The notes beneath the pieces are model-generated. The model saw only the letters and a program-made list of their open reading frames with translations. It ran no database searches and was not told the origin of the DNA. Positions 33,602 through 41,873 of a stretch of DNA of 64,000 nucleotides are shown here, in pieces. Every line of letters begins with the position of its first letter. The first letter of the stretch is position 1. The stretch is taken from positions 40,447 through 104,446 of the forward strand of contig JANNCV010000043.1 of assembly GCA_031386985.1 (NCBI GenBank). The letters are read 5' to 3'. Position numbers and translations under genes: made by a program. The DNA is from JANJUB01 sp031386985 (lineage in GTDB: Bacteria > Armatimonadota > Fimbriimonadia > Fimbriimonadales > Fimbriimonadaceae).

Positions 33602-33811
33602 GAGAACTTCCCTAAGGTTGGAGAGAACTTCCCTAACTATGGAGAGAAGTTCGCTAGGGTTGGAGAGATGTTCCCTAACTATGAAGAGAAGTTCTCTAAG
33701 GTTCGAGGGAGCTTCGCTCACTATGAAGGGAACTTGGCTAAGGTTAGAGAGAACTTCTCTCACTAGCGAGAAACTTTCCCTTGCTATCGAGAAATCTTTG
33801 CTTGAGTGGAC
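33602..33811. repeat. Array C: ten 21-bp units with palindromic core
   Basis: There are ten units of exactly 21 bp. The core is AGAGAAcTTCTCT-like (a 6-1-6 dyad) followed by about eight bases. Those eight alternate between AAGGTT-type (units 1, 3, 5, 7) and AACTAT/CACTAT-type (units 2, 4, 6, 8), so the array has a 42-bp higher-order period. The last two units are decayed. Open frames through it encode heptad-like peptides on both strands, as expected from the period. Confidence 0.9.
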
Positions 33812-33862
33812 AAAATCGCAGTGAAAGTCGAACAATGGCTTTCACGCACCTTCGGGTCCCAC

Positions 33863-33922
33863 GCGCCATATGCTCTACTGCCGACCGGAAATCTCCTGTC
33901 CAAGTTCACGTGTGGCGCTGTT
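33863..33922 (+). repeat. 60-bp direct repeat, copy 1
   Basis: It begins GCGCCATATGCTCTACTGCC and ends TTCACGTGTGGCGCTGTT. Apart from one base change and one missing G it is identical to 34249-34309. Its ends (GCGCCA, TGGCGC) are inverted repeats. The pair of copies flanks the fold-back element at 33949. Confidence 0.85.
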
Positions 33923-33948
33923 CTTCGCGTCTTGCCATACGCTGACCC

Positions 33949-34136
33949 AGGCCCGAGAGGGTCGACAGAGTAAAGCGAAGGCCGCAGGCCTGGTTAAGCG
34001 GGGGTCGGAGTTAAAGCCCTGAAGGGGCGACACAGTCACCCTGTCATCGAGATTCTGTCGCCCCTTTGGGGCTTTCCATTTTCAATTCAAAACACCAGGC
34101 CTACGGCCTTCGCTGTAATCTGCCGGCCCGTTGGGC
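33949..34136. repeat. Fold-back element, full copy 1
   Basis: The left arm has GCGAAGGCCGCAGGCCTGG (33975-33993) and AAAGCCCTGAAGGGGCGACA (34013-34032). The right arm has the complements CTGTCGCCCCTTTGGGGC (34055-34072) and CCAGGCCTACGGCCTTCGC (34095-34113). The outermost GGCCCGAGAGGG/GGCCCGTTGGGC also pair. The transcript or single strand could fold into one long hairpin of about 190 bases. Other copies are at 50767, 52112 and (half) 28381. There is no coding capacity, so it is a non-autonomous mobile element or a structured RNA. Confidence 0.85.
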
Positions 34137-34248
34137 TTCATATCATGTGGGAGTTTCCTGCCTACCCCCAGTCCCCTCGGCGAATCGGAAACGGTTCGTC
34201 CTTTCTTTTTTTGGCAGGCTACTATGGCAGATGTGCTACCGTTCCGTC

Positions 34249-34309
34249 GCGCCATACGCTCTACTGCCGACCGGAAATCTCCTGTCCAAGGTTCACGTGT
34301 GGCGCTGTT
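34249..34309 (+). repeat. 60-bp direct repeat, copy 2
   Basis: Second copy of 33863-33922, 386 bases downstream. It lies about 90 bases before array D and starts with GCGCCATACGCT, resembling the leader motif of arrays B and C. Confidence 0.85.
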
Positions 34310-34396
34310 TGTAATCAGCGTCAAGTTTATTTCCGTTGAATCCAAGGCGAACCACGGCCAAGAGGGATTTGAATCTGCAGTGCCAGCCTGGAACAG

Positions 34397-34669
34397 CTGG
34401 ATGGACGCCGAGCATGGTTCGCGGAACAGCGGGAGTGGTTCCCGGCTGCCGGGGACGGCTCTCGGCGAGTTTTCCGTGGATCTCGGCGAGTTTTCTGTGA
34501 TTCCGGGAGCGGCGGGAGTGGTGCGCGGAGAATTTTTGGTGGTCTCGGCGAGTTTTTCGTGAGTCTCGGAGCGCCGGGAGTGGTTCCGGGAGAGTTTTCC
34601 GCGGTTCTCGGCGCTTCTCGCATGGTTCTCGGCGAGTTTTCAACAGTTCTCGGCGAGCCTTCGGTGTCC
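34397..34669. repeat. Array D: 21-bp units with CTCGGCGAG core
   Basis: At least ten units of 21 bp run from 34460 to 34669, with about three decayed units before them. The best conserved piece is CTCGGCGAGTTTTCCGTGG; CTCGgCGAG is a 4-1-4 dyad. Variant units read CCGGGAGCGGCGGGAGTGG (34503, and similar at 34565), interspersed among the main type. No gene is supported here, although both strands are open in several frames. Confidence 0.85.
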
Positions 34670-34794
34670 AAAGAGGCTGATTAGGAACGAGGGAGCTACG
34701 CGCCACAATGAGCCCTTCTGCCGTCGCCTACAAGCCGACTATATCCAGGTGGCTTTCAAAACCTGCTAACCTAGGGCTTCAAAAGAGGAAGTTT

Positions 34795-36186
34795 ATGAAA
34801 CGATATGCACTTTTAGCCGCGACCGTTGTTGTTGGAGGGGCCGTTGCCTTTCAGGGCTCGGTCAATCTCCAAGCCACCACTCCGGGTTCACCGCAAACCG
34901 GGCACTCGAATATTACCGGGACCTCCAGAGCAGGTTCGATGGTAGGGTATTCGAATACGCCGACGGGCATCGCGTTTGGTGGCGATTTCCGCACCGTGAG
35001 CACTTCGGGTCGGGGAGTTCTGGGCAACGCATCGGCAACGAGCGGCGTCACCTATGGCGGATTGTTCCAGTCATTTAGCACGACGGGGCGGGGCATCGCC
35101 GGAATAGCAGTCGCCACGAGTGGCTTCTCCGTCGGTGGGTTTTTTACGACCAATAGCCCGGATGGGAAAGGCGTTCAAGGCTCCTCAAATGCGGTAACGG
35201 GATTGAACTATGGCGTTTATGGTCGGAACCTGAGTCCAGCCGGTTACGGCGTTTATAGCGACGGCAACATGGCGGCTACTGGGATCATTTCGGGTAATGG
35301 AAGCGGACTCACCTCCGTGAACGCAGATCAGATTGACGGGCTGGACTCCACGGCGTTTTTGCAGAGTGTTCCAAGCCCGCTGAACTTGACTTCCGCCAGC
35401 AACTTCTACACGATTCGGGGTGAGAATACAGCCGTTGATGGAACCGCCCTTTACGGCAAGGCTGGGGCGGCAACTGGCTATGGAGCGGGCGGACTCTTCG
35501 AATCGTTCGGTACCGACGGGCGAGCCGTAGTTGCCCTTGCCCAAGCTTCGACTGGGCAGACATCGGGCGTCTATGTTCAGAACCACAGTTCATCGGGACG
35601 AGGGATTTATGGGTGGTCAACCTCGGCAACAGGCACGGCCTATGGGGTTTACGGCCAAGCAAACCTCGCGGCGGATGGTTTCGCAGTTTTTGCGAACGGA
35701 GACATGGGCGCAAGTGGTGTTAAACCCTTCCGTATTGATCACCCTTCCGACCCCGAAAACAAGTATCTCCTTCACTATGCCGCCGAGAGCCCGATGCCGC
35801 AAAACTTTTATGTGGGCAACGTCGTCACCGATAGCCAAGGCTTCGCTTCGGTTGATTTGCCCGACTATTTTGATGAGATCAACCGAAACTTCAAGTATCA
35901 ACTGACCGTAGTCGGAAAGACCTTTGCTCAAGCCGTAGTTTGGGAGAAGATCAAGGACAACCGCTTCCAAATCCGCACAAGTGAGGGCGGAATTGAGGTC
36001 TCATGGGAAGTAAAAGCCGACCGCAACGACCTCTACGTGCGCCGCAAGCAGCCCAAAGATGTTGTCAACAAGCAAGGGTTTGAGAAGGGTACTTACCAGC
36101 AACCCGATCTCTACGGCTTCGGACCAGAGCGAGGGATGAACTATGAGGCGAGGCGTATGAAGAAGATTATAGGGCCGAAAAAGTAG
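34795..36186 (+). CDS. Exported repeat protein with a conserved C-terminal domain
   Basis: This protein has 463 residues from the ATG at 34795 (MKRYALLAATVVVGGAVAFQG, signal peptide, after AGAGGAAG). The body is built of Gly-rich repeats of about 25-30 residues (GVTYGGLFQSFSTTGRGIAG, YGVYGRNLSPAGYGVYSDGN, AYGVYGQANLAADGFAVFANG). The C-terminal 150 residues (FRIDHPSDPENKYLLHYAAE, LPDYFDEINRNFKYQLTVVG, GGIEVSWEVKADRND) match a domain I have seen at the end of many large bacterial surface proteins, whose function is undefined. It is likely a surface protein. Confidence 0.75.
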   Translation: MKRYALLAATVVVGGAVAFQGSVNLQATTPGSPQTGHSNITGTSRAGSMVGYSNTPTGIAFGGDFRTVSTSGRGVLGNASATSGVTYGGLFQSFSTTGRGIAGIAVATSGFSVGGFFTTNSPDGKGVQGSSNAVTGLNYGVYGRNLSPAGYGVYSDGNMAATGIISGNGSGLTSVNADQIDGLDSTAFLQSVPSPLNLTSASNFYTIRGENTAVDGTALYGKAGAATGYGAGGLFESFGTDGRAVVALAQASTGQTSGVYVQNHSSSGRGIYGWSTSATGTAYGVYGQANLAADGFAVFANGDMGASGVKPFRIDHPSDPENKYLLHYAAESPMPQNFYVGNVVTDSQGFASVDLPDYFDEINRNFKYQLTVVGKTFAQAVVWEKIKDNRFQIRTSEGGIEVSWEVKADRNDLYVRRKQPKDVVNKQGFEKGTYQQPDLYGFGPERGMNYEARRMKKIIGPKK

Positions 36187-36406
36187 TCCTTGCCCATACG
36201 CAGAGAAGCGGGAAGCCAGCCCACAAGGTTTGATATCGAAAGCCCAAACGGACGAAAACACGGGCGTCGTCAGCAAGTTCGGTTTAAAATCACAGTAATT
36301 TTGCCAGACTAATAGGGGCCAAGATGAATTGTTTGTCTTGATTCGTTTGCCCAGGCCGATTAAACGCTACACTATTTGTTCAAGTTTCTTGACTTGGAGT
36401 ACACCT

Positions 36407-36952
36407 ATGCGAACATATTTGATTTTTGCCAGTTTGGCGGTTGCCGCCGTTTCTAATGCCACGATTTGGGGATTCGCGGCTCATTCGATTAATGGATTGC
36501 AGGAAGTTCCTCCCGTAACGACTAACGCGTTTGGAACGGGCTCATTCACGATTGATGATCAGACCTGGCAGATTTTTGGCTCGCTGAACACGACGAACAT
36601 TGTGCTTTCGACGGTCACCGGTGCCCACGTTCATGAAGCGGCTTTTGGAGTGAACGGTCCCGTTCGTTTTAACATCATCGCGAACCAAGTACCCGGTTCG
36701 CCGGTTGTAAACGCAAATCACATCACCTGGATTTTCGATGGAACGTATTTCGCGGCAGGCACCATCGCACAGCGTCAAGCTTCACTGAACAATTTGATCG
36801 CTGGAAATGGCTACATGAATGTTCATACCCAACTCAACCCAACCGGTGAGATTCGTGGTCAACTTGAGTGCACTGGCGCAGTTCCTGAGCCCGCAACTAT
36901 GGCCGCTCTTGGTCTTGGCGTTGCCGCCTTGCTGCGCCGCCGAAAGAAGTAG
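36407..36952 (+). CDS. CHRD-domain PEP-CTERM exported protein
   Basis: This protein has 181 residues from the ATG at 36407, behind GGAG. Signal peptide MRTYLIFASLAVAAVSNAT. The body is a CHRD domain (LQEVPPVTTNAFGTGSFTID, GAHVHEAAFGVNGPVRFNI, GYMNVHTQLNPTGEIRGQL). The end is a textbook PEP-CTERM sorting tail: VPEPATM, a hydrophobic helix AALGLGVAALL, then RRRKK. Exosortase-type processing is implied, but no exosortase gene is in the window. Confidence 0.92.
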   Translation: MRTYLIFASLAVAAVSNATIWGFAAHSINGLQEVPPVTTNAFGTGSFTIDDQTWQIFGSLNTTNIVLSTVTGAHVHEAAFGVNGPVRFNIIANQVPGSPVVNANHITWIFDGTYFAAGTIAQRQASLNNLIAGNGYMNVHTQLNPTGEIRGQLECTGAVPEPATMAALGLGVAALLRRRKK

Positions 36953-36968
36953 GGTCCCCCTCCTCCAA

Positions 36969-37000
36969 ACCCTCGCTTGAATCTGAGCGAGGGTTTTTTT
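36969..37000 (+). terminator. Intrinsic terminator
   Basis: CCCTCGCT pairs with AGCGAGGG around TGAATCTG and is followed by seven T. It lies 17 bases after the CHRD gene and just before the convergent flavoprotein gene. Confidence 0.93.
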
Positions 37001-37009
37001 GCACTCGGG

Positions 37010-38260
37010 CTAAACCAAAACTGTTTGAGCGGCGGATTCGCCGGCTACGAATCCGGTGGCAAAGGCCGCTTGCAGATTGTAGCCTCCGACAGGCCCCGCG
37101 ATATCAAGCACCTCTCCGCACAAAAAGAGATTCGGACAAATCTTTGAGGCCATCGTTTGTGGATCTACTTCGTCAAGATTAACTCCACCGGCCACAACTT
37201 CACCTTTATCCAGCACAGCCTCGTGGACTTCACCCAGCTTCCATCCCTTGATCGTTTCGATCAAACGATTGCGGGCTTTCTGGCTTAAGCTGGATGCGAT
37301 CTGATCCGGCTCGGCTCCTGCCGAAATCAAAAGGGTATCGGCGAGGCTCCGTGGCACCCACGTGTCGGCGAGCGTACTTAGCCGCTTCTTCGGGTTCACC
37401 CGTACCCACTCGATGATCTCGGCGGAAAGCGATTCAAATGTGCGATCAGGAGTGAGGTCAACTTCCAGCTCAACCGGGCCGATTTCGATCCTCTCCGATA
37501 CGACCCGGCTAACCGCTAGAACTGTTGGGCCGGAAAGTCCCCGGTGAGTGAACAAGAGATCGTCTCGCCAGCGAGCGGCTTCCTTGCCATTCTGGCGAAC
37601 CTTCAAAACGCAATCTCTGATCGCGACGCCGGAGCGAGTTGCATCCACGTTTTTGAGGGAAACTGGGGCTAGAGCCGCTCGAATGGTCACCAAACTGTGT
37701 CCCGCCTCCTGCATCCAGGGCCAGCCATCGCCGGTCGTCCCGGAGGCGGGATACGATGAGCCGCCCGACGCCAACACGATCGCCCCGGCCGCTAACTCTC
37801 CTTGGGTTGTTTTTAAGGTTCGCGATTGAAAATCTATTCCAACTACGGCACAATTCAGCTTAATTTTTGCGCCAGACTCATCCAAGTATCGCCGCAAGAT
37901 TGCGACCACATCTTTCGCCGTTCCGACGGTCGGAAAAATGCGTCCATCTGGCCTAGTGTAGACCTCCAAACCATGCGAAGTCAGCATTTCGACGATTTCC
38001 GTGTTAAGGAAGCGATAACAACTCGGACGAATGAATCTGGCTTCGTTGGGGCGGAACGCCTTCAGCACATCCTCGATTGGGCCGTCATGGGTGATATTAC
38101 ACTTCCCTCCCCCCGAAATTAGGATCTTTGTGCCGATTCGGCTGGTCTTCTCTAGCAGAACTGTCGGTGCGCCGAGACTTGCACTTCGCCAAGCCGCAAT
38201 AATGCCCGCAGCGCCAGCTCCGATGACGACAACGGGGCCCGAGGGAGGTGCGTCAGCCAT
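37010..38260 (-). CDS. BaiN/HI0933-family FAD-dependent oxidoreductase
   Basis: This 416-residue protein has an N-terminal dinucleotide motif VVVIGAGAAGIIAAWRSAS, then KTSRIGTKILISGGGKCNIT and PDGRIFPTVGTAKDVV, which mark the YhiN/HI0933 family. LASGGSSYPASGTTGDGWPW and the C-terminal FLCGEVLDIAGPVGGYNLQ followed by AAFATG complete the FAD site. The physiological substrate of the family is mostly unknown; BaiN acts on bile acids in gut bacteria. It is followed closely by no gene on the same strand. Confidence 0.9.
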   Translation of the reverse strand: MADAPPSGPVVVIGAGAAGIIAAWRSASLGAPTVLLEKTSRIGTKILISGGGKCNITHDGPIEDVLKAFRPNEARFIRPSCYRFLNTEIVEMLTSHGLEVYTRPDGRIFPTVGTAKDVVAILRRYLDESGAKIKLNCAVVGIDFQSRTLKTTQGELAAGAIVLASGGSSYPASGTTGDGWPWMQEAGHSLVTIRAALAPVSLKNVDATRSGVAIRDCVLKVRQNGKEAARWRDDLLFTHRGLSGPTVLAVSRVVSERIEIGPVELEVDLTPDRTFESLSAEIIEWVRVNPKKRLSTLADTWVPRSLADTLLISAGAEPDQIASSLSQKARNRLIETIKGWKLGEVHEAVLDKGEVVAGGVNLDEVDPQTMASKICPNLFLCGEVLDIAGPVGGYNLQAAFATGFVAGESAAQTVLV

Positions 38261-38272
38261 CTATTGACAATA

Positions 38273-39670
38273 TTATGGCTTGGTCCCCAGTCGCAACATC
38301 ATTGCGCCGCACGCTAACCCAATCACAAGGATTAGTAAGCCGCTGTGGGTAGGGCTCAGCATCGCCGCCGGAATCAACGCAAGCATCATTGCGGGAACTG
38401 TGCAGCGGGTATCCAAAACAAACCCCAGCCCAAAAGCCCCAAGCAATGGACAGATCAGAACCGCGACGGGGCCAATGTAGCCGTACATCACGGGCACGCT
38501 AAGAAATGCAAAGCCTAAGAGCACCGTCGCCGAAACATACGGACCCATTCTGAACGGCACTCCCAATCGGCTAGAAACGGTCATGCAGAGCGCGAGAATC
38601 AAGCCAAAGGCAAGGGGCAAAGTGGCTAAGCCTTGGAGGTAACCATCCTGCGCGTTCGTGTCCTTCGGGAAGGAGAGTCCAATCCGTTGAGCCGTAACAA
38701 CATTAGAAAGCTGCCACTCCGCCCGCTTATCCGAGCGGGAGACGGGTTCAATCGTCCCGCGAGGGAATCGGAACGGTCCATCCACGTCGGCGGCGAGCGT
38801 GAACTCGCGCACCGTTCGACGAGTGGAACCCATATCATAGGTCCAGGAGCTACTTCCGGCCGCAACGTAGCTAACTTCGACGGTGCGCTCCTTTCCCGCT
38901 CCCACAAATCCTTGCCACATGTAGTTTCCAGAATCATCAGGCTCCGTCACGGTATCTGCCCCCACTTTGAGGGTGAGATTGCGCACGGTTCCGCCCCCCA
39001 TCGAAAGGGGAAAGACGAACTTCATGACATGCTCAACCTTGTCCAAGTTCTCAAAGGTGTAACTGCCTGTAAACGCGGCCTCATATCCCCGATCGTCGCT
39101 GCGCTTGATGCCAACTTTAACTGAGGAGTTCTTGAAACCGACCGGTTCCTCATCCATGCGCGTTAACTCTCGGGTGAAAAGCACGTCCTTGCCGCTTCGT
39201 TTGAATGAATCAACCATTTTCAGAACGTTTTTCGTGGTTGGATCGGTGAGATAAGGCGACAACACGCCGAGGCCACCCGTTCCGATCTGCTCCGCAAAAT
39301 CTGGCGGCAAGCTGAGCGTTCTCGTGTAGGTTTTCTCAACAACACGGACGGCGGAAGGGCTGTATTGATAGATTTGGGGAGCATCAGACTTCGGTTTTTC
39401 TGTCGCTTCCGCACTCGCCTCCCACTCTAACTCCCCGCGCTGAATATCCCTTACTTCGCGCAACAAAGTCCAACCGGTAGCAAAGACCATGGCAAACAAC
39501 AGGTAGGGCCATGCTGACTTGACCTTTGGCATCGCTTCGTCTTTATTCCGAAGATAAACCGCTGCGAGAATGATGCCGAAAAGAATCGCCAGCGGCATGG
39601 AAAGGACAACGAGTTTGCTGACAAATCCGCCGAGAACCCGAAGCAAGGCACTAACATAAGCGTCAATCAT
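38273..39670 (-). CDS. Polytopic membrane protein with large extracytoplasmic domain
   Basis: This protein has 465 residues. Two N-terminal helices (VVLSMPLAILFGIILAAVYL, WPYLLFAMVFATGWTLL), then about 250 residues of soluble beta-rich domain (VKVGIKRSDDRGYEAAFTGS, VRNLTLKVGADTVTEPDDSG), then five or six C-terminal helices. This layout is like CreD inner membrane proteins, but the sequence match is too weak to assert it. It lies 12 bases upstream of the BaiN-like gene on the same strand, so the two may be cotranscribed. Confidence 0.7.
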   Translation of the reverse strand: MIDAYVSALLRVLGGFVSKLVVLSMPLAILFGIILAAVYLRNKDEAMPKVKSAWPYLLFAMVFATGWTLLREVRDIQRGELEWEASAEATEKPKSDAPQIYQYSPSAVRVVEKTYTRTLSLPPDFAEQIGTGGLGVLSPYLTDPTTKNVLKMVDSFKRSGKDVLFTRELTRMDEEPVGFKNSSVKVGIKRSDDRGYEAAFTGSYTFENLDKVEHVMKFVFPLSMGGGTVRNLTLKVGADTVTEPDDSGNYMWQGFVGAGKERTVEVSYVAAGSSSWTYDMGSTRRTVREFTLAADVDGPFRFPRGTIEPVSRSDKRAEWQLSNVVTAQRIGLSFPKDTNAQDGYLQGLATLPLAFGLILALCMTVSSRLGVPFRMGPYVSATVLLGFAFLSVPVMYGYIGPVAVLICPLLGAFGLGFVLDTRCTVPAMMLALIPAAMLSPTHSGLLILVIGLACGAMMLRLGTKP

Positions 39671-39735
39671 AACTTGCTAACGATTTGGGAAACCAATTGG
39701 GTTCTCTGTGCTCCGCGGCTAAGGCCGCCCTTGTT

Positions 39736-39930
39736 CTATTTCTTGCGTCGCAGGCCGAGCGCTCCCAGCATTCCAACTGATATCAACCCGAACCCGAGGT
39801 CATCTTTGCTGGTTCCGGCCGTTTGAAAAGTAAAATGTCGTCCCACGTATTGCGAGGAAATTGGGGTCGTGCGTGGCGTTCCCAAGCTCAAAGAAAGGGC
39901 GACAGAATCCTTCCCAACTTCTGCGGTGGG
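39736..39930 (-). pseudogene. C-terminal relic of a PEP-CTERM-like exported protein
   Basis: In the 288-base gap, one minus frame without a start codon ends with TAGTSKDDLGFGLISVGMLG then ALGLRRKK and a stop. That is a hydrophobic helix followed by a basic end, as in sorting tails. Upstream in frame is a TGA at 39931-39933, so the N-terminal part is lost or out of frame. It could also be a short unrelated ORF with a TTG start. Confidence 0.4.
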
Positions 39931-39958
39931 TCATTTCTGTCACAATCTCCCTTAGCCA

Positions 39959-40570
39959 ATGAACAACGTTTCCGCCCAAGATGCCCTGTTGAGCCTTCGT
40001 AGAGGGAACGAACGTTTTGTCGCCGATCTGAATTGGACCCATACCTCCAGGCGTCATGAGCTCCCCGAAGCCCAAGAGCCTATGGCCATTATTCTGGGTT
40101 GCTCGGATGCCCGTGTTCCCGCCGAAATCGTCTTTGATCAGAGTTTGGGCGATCTCTTTGTGATCCGTGTGGCTGGGAATATCGTCGCCCCTTCGCAAAT
40201 TGGGAGCGTGGAGTTTGCCGCCGAGCAGTTTGGAACACGGCTGGTGGTGGTGCTTGGGCATTCGGAATGCGGTGCAATTTTGGCGACAATTGAAGAGTTG
40301 AAGCGCCCGGCGGCGAATCGCTCAAAGAACATGAGCTCGATCGTTGACCGAGTTCGCCCGGCAATCGAAGGTCTGCTTGAAACAGATCTTCGAAGTAATC
40401 CCGAGGAGCTCGTTCGCCAAGCCGTCAGGGCAAACATACGTGCATCAGTGAATCAACTTCGTCGCGGTTCCGAGGTCATCGAGAACTTGATTCAGTCGAA
40501 CGGGCTCATGATCGTCGGAGCCGAGTATTCCCTGGATACCGGCCTCGTTGACTTCTTTGATGGCGTCTGA
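39959..40570 (+). CDS. Beta-class carbonic anhydrase
   Basis: This 203-residue protein has the zinc site of beta-class enzymes: ILGCSDARVP gives Cys48 and the Asp50-Arg52 pair, and LGHSECGAI gives His101 and Cys104. RVAGNIVAPSQIGSVEFAAEQ is the usual following helix. It interconverts CO2 and bicarbonate in the cytoplasm. The gene is alone, with its own short upstream region. Confidence 0.95.
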   Translation: MNNVSAQDALLSLRRGNERFVADLNWTHTSRRHELPEAQEPMAIILGCSDARVPAEIVFDQSLGDLFVIRVAGNIVAPSQIGSVEFAAEQFGTRLVVVLGHSECGAILATIEELKRPAANRSKNMSSIVDRVRPAIEGLLETDLRSNPEELVRQAVRANIRASVNQLRRGSEVIENLIQSNGLMIVGAEYSLDTGLVDFFDGV

Positions 40571-40645
40571 TGCCGCCAACCGTGAGACGCTGATAGAGCG
40601 GAATCCAGCCCAAATCTTCCAGCTTGCGTATAATGAACGTTCGGC

Positions 40646-41782
40646 ATGGCGCAAGTTTCTTTTAAGTCAATCACCAAGGTCTACGGCAAAGATGTCAAGG
40701 CCGTGGATAACCTCAACCTGGATATTAAGGATAAGGAGTTTATGGTTCTGGTCGGGCCCTCGGGGTGCGGGAAGACGACGGCTTTACGCATGATTGCGGG
40801 GTTGGAAGAGATAACGGCCGGGGAGATTTCGATTGATGGGCGCGTGGTAAACGAGGTTCCCCCCAAGGATCGCGACATCGCCATGGTTTTTCAGAACTAC
40901 GCGCTGTATCCCCACATGACGGTTTATGACAATATCGCATTTGGCTTGCGGTTACGCGAACTGAAAGGGTTTTTCTGGCAGGTTTCGCACATGGCCGAAG
41001 CGAAAAAGGTGAAGGAAAGCATTGATGCGCGGATTCGCGAAGTGGCTAAGATGCTGGATATTGACAAGTATCTGGAGCGTAAACCAAAGGAGCTTTCGGG
41101 CGGTCAGCGACAGCGCGTGGCCTTGGCCCGGGCGATCGTTCGCAAGCCGAAGGTGTTCCTTATGGATGAGCCGCTCTCAAACCTTGACGCCAAGCTTCGC
41201 ATCCAAACTCGAGCCGAACTGATACGGCTTCACCGCTCGCTGGGAATCACCACGGTTTACGTAACTCACGACCAAGTGGAAGCGATGACGATGGGCCAAC
41301 GCATCGCGATAATGAAGGATGGCCTCTTGCAACAATGCGCCTCGCCCGAAGTGGTTTACCAGCAACCAGCGAACAAGTTCGTCGCGGGTTTCATTGGCTC
41401 CCCGCCGATGAACTTCTTGGAAGGCACGGTTACAGCGGTAGGCGTTGATTGTGGGGTGTTTAAGCTGCCTTTGCCCACTGGCCACGGAGCCATCGCCACG
41501 CACGGCCGCAAAGTAACGGTGGGCGTCCGGCCCGAAGCAATTTTTGATAAGAACATCGCCGGGCCCATCACTCCTACGGCGGAAAATACCTTTACCGCGT
41601 TTGTGGATGTTATGGAGCCGCTTGGACATCAATATGTCGCTTACCTCAAAGTTGGCGATGTGTTGCTGACGGCTACTATTGATAATTCAACGAAAATCAA
41701 GGAAGAATCCCAAGCCGAGTTCGTGATTCGGCTGGATGAGATTCACGTTTTTGATGCTGAGAGCGATGAAGCGATTCGGTAG
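40646..41782 (+). CDS. Sugar ABC transporter ATP-binding protein (UgpC/MsmX type)
   Basis: This 378-residue protein has Walker A GPSGCGKT at 37-44, Q-loop VFQNYALYPHMTV, signature LSGGQRQRVALARAI, Walker B VFLMDEPLSNLD, the switch His in VTHDQVEAM, and a C-terminal TOBE/OB domain (FIGSPPMNFLEGTV, VTVGVRPEAI). An insertion of about 20 residues (LRELKGFFWQVSHMAEAKKV) follows the helical domain. No permease or binding protein is adjacent, as is usual for a shared ATPase serving several sugar importers. Confidence 0.93.
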   Translation: MAQVSFKSITKVYGKDVKAVDNLNLDIKDKEFMVLVGPSGCGKTTALRMIAGLEEITAGEISIDGRVVNEVPPKDRDIAMVFQNYALYPHMTVYDNIAFGLRLRELKGFFWQVSHMAEAKKVKESIDARIREVAKMLDIDKYLERKPKELSGGQRQRVALARAIVRKPKVFLMDEPLSNLDAKLRIQTRAELIRLHRSLGITTVYVTHDQVEAMTMGQRIAIMKDGLLQQCASPEVVYQQPANKFVAGFIGSPPMNFLEGTVTAVGVDCGVFKLPLPTGHGAIATHGRKVTVGVRPEAIFDKNIAGPITPTAENTFTAFVDVMEPLGHQYVAYLKVGDVLLTATIDNSTKIKEESQAEFVIRLDEIHVFDAESDEAIR

Positions 41783-41828
41783 CTCAAGCGTGTGCGGACG
41801 TAGGTCTTATTGGTTCCATAAGTCTGAT

Positions 41829-41867
41829 AAAAAAAGCGGGCCGCTATGGCCCGCTCTTTTTATTTGT
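41829..41867. terminator. Bidirectional intrinsic terminator
   Basis: AGCGGGCC pairs with GGCCCGCT around GCTAT, with an A run on the left and a T run on the right. It separates the convergent ABC ATPase and RRM genes. Confidence 0.93.
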
Positions 41868-41873
41868 GTTAGC

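Noticed and set aside
33208..33811. Arrays B and C as TIGR-type guide arrays
   Set aside because: The units are too short and have no conserved edge/loop plus variable spacer pattern; no Nop-domain Tas-like protein is nearby.
33515..33835. Heptad-repeat ORFs over array C (both strands)
   Set aside because: Same reason: at least three frames are open and the alternation is in DNA palindromes rather than in one preferred peptide. A coding role cannot be excluded without comparative data.
34131..34706. ORFs of more than 100 codons over array D and the fold-back element
   Set aside because: They follow repeat structure, overlap mobile-like sequence and lack start signals.
39890..39910. Fragment of the fold-back element (AAAGGGCGACAGAAT) before the carbonic anhydrase gene
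   Set aside because: The match is only about 15 bases and has no second arm, so I did not list it as a copy.
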